DNA of 64,000 nt from Rhyacichthys aspro. Its lineage: Eukaryota > Chordata > Actinopteri > Gobiiformes > Rhyacichthyidae. The notes under the pieces were generated by a model. That model ran no database searches and was not told the DNA's origin. It was given only the letters and a program-made list of their open reading frames with translations. Both the position numbers and the translations under genes were made by a program. Below are positions 61,082-64,000 of the stretch, piece by piece; the first letter of the stretch is position 1, and every line of letters starts with the position of its first letter. The stretch covers positions 14,774,169 through 14,838,168 of the forward strand of contig CM072153.1 of NCBI GenBank assembly GCA_036850595.1. Reading direction: 5' to 3'.

Positions 61082-62861
61082 TCAGCCCACCTGCCACTAA
61101 AAGATAGAAAAAGATATCAGATTAATCCAGAGTCTTTCAGAACTTGACAGTGACACAAAAGAGTTGTCACAAACCTTTAGCCCACCACCTCCAGAGACAG
61201 AGGTCGTCATCGTCTGTTTTTCAATCTCCTCCTGTTTTTTCCTTTTCCTCTCGACTGCCTCTGGATCTTTAACACCCCTGTATGCGGTCTGAAAGAGAGA
61301 AAGGGGAAGAATTTAACCATTTTGTGCAATAAAAAGCTGAAAAAACAGACAGATGAAAAAACAAGCTGTAGAAGCAAAGCATTTTTCAAAAAGTGAAAGC
61401 CAAGTAGTGTAAGTGCAAGTCGGTTCTCTAATTGCTGTGCAGAAAAGTAAAGTGACAGTGGGTTAGAGCGCTGGAGATTTGTCAATAGTAGCAGAAGTGT
61501 GAAGTGTGTGAATCCATTCCTGTCAGGAAACTTAGCATTGTGACTGAGTAAGATTATGTGCTCAACCTAACATCTTAGAAAAGGGGAGGTTTTCATTGTG
61601 GTTTACATTTACTCACCTCAACGCCACTTTTGTTGTGTTCTTATGGATTTTCAAGTGTCTTCTCTGTACAATAAAACATGACTTACTAAACTGTGAAGCG
61701 CACCTACCTTTCACTTTGAGTATAAGATTAGACTGAGACTGGTGCATAGTAGGGCTGTGCAATTAACTGAATTTTCAAATTCAATTTTGGCTCCCAACAA
61801 TCACAAAACTTATATAATAAAGAAAAAATGAAAATATTATTTTTAATTATTACTTGTTTTCTAGGAGATTGTGGAAGTGCACTACATTGTTGATATGATT
61901 TACTTATCTTAATTATTATGTCTGTTAAGCTATTGATTTATACATTTGAATATATTATTTATTTTAAGGAGAATTTACTGTTTTGTTCATTAAATCATAA
62001 ACATATTTTCAAAGTCAGTGAGTAATCATGTACAATATTCATGATTTCGAGCAGCCCTAGTGCATAGGTTGAATTGATATGAACTCACCAAGATTATGGT
62101 ATGAACACTGAAATATTATCAGTCTAAGGAGTTCCTCATTCTTTAGCAAAATCAGGCTCGCCCAGTATAATCTAATATGTTTTCTGAAGTTAAGTAAATG
62201 TCTTATATTCCAAAAAACACCTCATGTAAAAAAGTGCACAAAATACTGCATTATTTTTAAAGGAAAAATAAACTTCTGGGGATAATCTGTAACATATTTC
62301 TTGGCATGTGTAGGTTTCAGGCTGTGTAACCCTCAGTCACATTCAGATATGGCTGGTTTCCCACTGGTCAGGGGGAAAACTACAGGATGGACTGTAGCAC
62401 CAAGTTTGTAAACCGAACACACCCCTGGATGTCCTGCTTGTGTGCTTTTAAGTACAAAAGTAAACCTCACCAGTGCGATCCAAAACCCTGTAGCTCCTCT
62501 ATCTGTACAGAAAACCTGTCACTCACCTCTTTTTGTCTCTTTTCAGCGGCTTCTGCTAATTGTCGTCTCCTTGTCTCCTGTTAAAATACAGGAAACCTCA
62601 GTCAGGACAGTAACAGTCTCTTATTGGTGAGAGGCCTGTCTGTAAATATTTCACATGCCATTTGCACAGACTAAACTCTCAGTAAAATCATTTGCTTGGG
62701 TCGTTCCGTAAAAATACAAAAGTAGAATTTATTCAACACATTTGTTAACCACTGCATTGTTTATGAATACTTTCTGATAAAAAAATCTCTTAACTCACGG
62801 GATCCGGGGTCACTACAACGTCGTCCGCCGCTCCACCAAAGCACGGTAAACACATCCCCAT
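61082..62861 (-). CDS. svip: small VCP/p97-interacting protein
   Basis: Small membrane-anchored adaptor that binds VCP/p97 and inhibits ER-associated degradation. Four exons (descending): 62799-62861, 62527-62577, 61175-61288, 61082-61096; exactly 80 aa (human 77). The start MGMCLPCFGG keeps Gly2 for N-myristoylation and Cys4/Cys7 as likely palmitoylation sites, as in human MGLCFPC. The VCP-interacting motif R-x5-A-A-x2-R is intact (Arg25, Ala31-Ala32, Arg35, in 'RRRQLAEAAEKRQKE'). A basic/acidic helix 'AVERKRKKQEEIEKQ' follows. The tail 'GGGGLKWQVG' parallels human 'EGGLRWTVS'. The final exon holds only four codons plus stop. The gene was missed as an ORF because its exons are so short. Intron 2 hosts a MITE. 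Confidence 0.95.
61750..62059. mobile_element. 310-bp non-autonomous hAT-type element (MITE) in svip intron 2
   Basis: The element begins TAGGGCTGTGC and ends GAGCAGCCCTA, giving terminal inverted repeats identical over 8 bp (9 of 11). It is flanked by a perfect 8-bp direct repeat GTGCATAG (61742-61749 and 62060-62067), the target-site duplication length typical of hAT transposons. The interior is AT-rich with no ORF. The intact ends and duplication suggest a fairly recent insertion. Confidence 0.85.
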
Positions 62862-64000
62862 TCTGGACAGTTTACTTCATATAACAAAAGGCAACGTTGA
62901 ATTTAAGTAATAAATCTGAGCTATCTGCTATCTAAAAAGCGGGGGTGCCCGTGTCGACTCGCAGGGCTGGTAAATAAGGCAGCTTCTCCTCCCAACAGCG
63001 GCTTTGGGCTCGTTTAGCATTAGGCACCGTTAGCTAGCGGCCACGGTTAGCATTACCTACCTATTATTATAGCCCTGACAGCGCTAGTTACTGCGGGTTA
63101 CAAGCTTTTAAGCCGAACTACGTGGGAATAGGTCACTACATTCCACACCTCTTTCTTCTACGGCCTGGCATCTGGAATATATATATATCTTTCAAATATA
63201 TATATTTTACGCCTGGATGTTTTGGTCCGCTTCCTGAAGCCTGGATTGGGGTGTGTTTAAAAACGCACAATTGCTTGGATTTTTTTTTCTGACTCCAAAG
63301 ACTGAAAACTTAAAATGATGCACCGTTTTAGTCATTAATGTGCAAAAATTACTCAAAATATGCCAATAACGCAACAAAAACTGACATTATAAGATATATT
63401 ACCTTTAAACTACCGTTTGTTCTTGAACACAACTCAAAAAGTCTTTAGACTCGAGTAACTGGTCCAACCGCACCACCTTCTGGCGGAAAGGAGAAACGCA
63501 TCACCATGGTAACCGCAGCATCGCATCACGCCAACGCTCTCCAGGCGAAAGTAAAAAAACCAAAAAACTGCCTCCTTACCCATCCTTTGTTTTTAGTACT
63601 CGTGTGTACAGTACAAGTGTGTAGATGTCAAATACAGGTTTTATTTGTCTTTTGAGTGACCACCAATCTTGTCATTTATGTTTGTTGCATTTTTTCCTGT
63701 GAGCTGCTACTGGTTGTGAGCTACACAACCAAAACGTCCCTCGGATGTAAACAAAGGAGTAATAGGATAAAATATAAGTGTGGTTTACAGATACAGTCAC
63801 CTTCATGCTGTTCCACAGGGACATAAGTGTGGAACAAATATGATTTCCATTGTGGAAGGATTCATTTATTTTTCCATGATAAGCCTCATTAGCCTGCATA
63901 TTATACCTTTAACCCATGTAAACCCTCTGGTGATTAAAGTTCATTTTAATTATTTTAATTAAAGGTTAAATTCAATGAGATTTAATGACAATGACAGAAA
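62862..64000. other. svip upstream region
   Basis: It contains the svip promoter and 5' UTR, relatively G+C-rich from about 62,940 to 63,120, then AT-rich DNA to the window end. No further gene is recognisable. An X-box-like word lies at 63500-63513. Confidence 0.5.
63500..63513. promoter_or_regulatory. X-box-like motif upstream of svip
   Basis: ATCACCATGGTAAC has a perfect right half-site (GGTAAC) and one mismatch in the left half of GTNRCC-N2-RGYAAC. It lies about 640 bp upstream of the svip start codon. This is a weak candidate. Confidence 0.2.

Overview
The window is vertebrate nuclear DNA, almost certainly from a teleost fish, probably a compact-genome percomorph. The genes have many short GT-AG introns, 3' UTRs with AATAAA signals, and proteins that align residue for residue with known vertebrate families. 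One locus codes for the two-Ig form of SIGIRR known from teleosts (DIGIRR). Nothing is prokaryotic: no operons, CRISPR arrays, or rRNA or tRNA genes were seen. I could run no searches. Gene names rest on recognising the translated exons, on intact reading frame across every inferred splice junction, and on gene order.

Layout: pkp3 (+, 5' part cut by the window edge, 221-4083); sigirr/DIGIRR (-, 5761-9954); ano9 (-, 10872-17362); a 2.9 kb divergent intergenic region; ano5 (+, 20224-31752); slc17a6, encoding VGLUT2 (+, 34369-40272); a 6 kb stretch of 3' UTR and intergenic DNA; fancf (-, single exon, 46282-47379); gas2 (+, non-coding first exon near 48.0-48.2 kb, coding 50740-59232); svip (-, 61082-62861). 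The exon sets were checked for phase. They give 788 aa for ano9, 971 aa for ano5, 581 aa for slc17a6, 515 aa for sigirr, 336 aa for gas2 and 80 aa for svip.

The order and orientation match two human blocks: PKP3-SIGIRR-ANO9 at 11p15.5 and ANO5-SLC17A6-FANCF-GAS2-SVIP at 11p14.3. Here they abut, which puts the anoctamin paralogues ano9 and ano5 head to head less than 3 kb apart. This is the most interesting large-scale feature. The genes are not one pathway: desmosome adhesion (pkp3), IL-1/TLR damping (sigirr), membrane scramblase/channel family proteins (ano9, ano5), vesicular glutamate loading (slc17a6), DNA crosslink repair (fancf), actin-microtubule crosslinking (gas2) and VCP/ERAD inhibition (svip).

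Smaller features are a 310-bp hAT-type MITE with a perfect 8-bp target duplication in svip intron 2, a candidate second MITE and a consensus RFX X-box between ano9 and ano5, an ETS+NRF1 motif pair in the fancf-gas2 divergent promoter, a compound microsatellite and a perfect hairpin in ano5 introns, and nearly abutting poly(A) signals of the convergent gas2 and svip genes. I found no clearly novel biological system. The window reads as a well-conserved teleost gene block.
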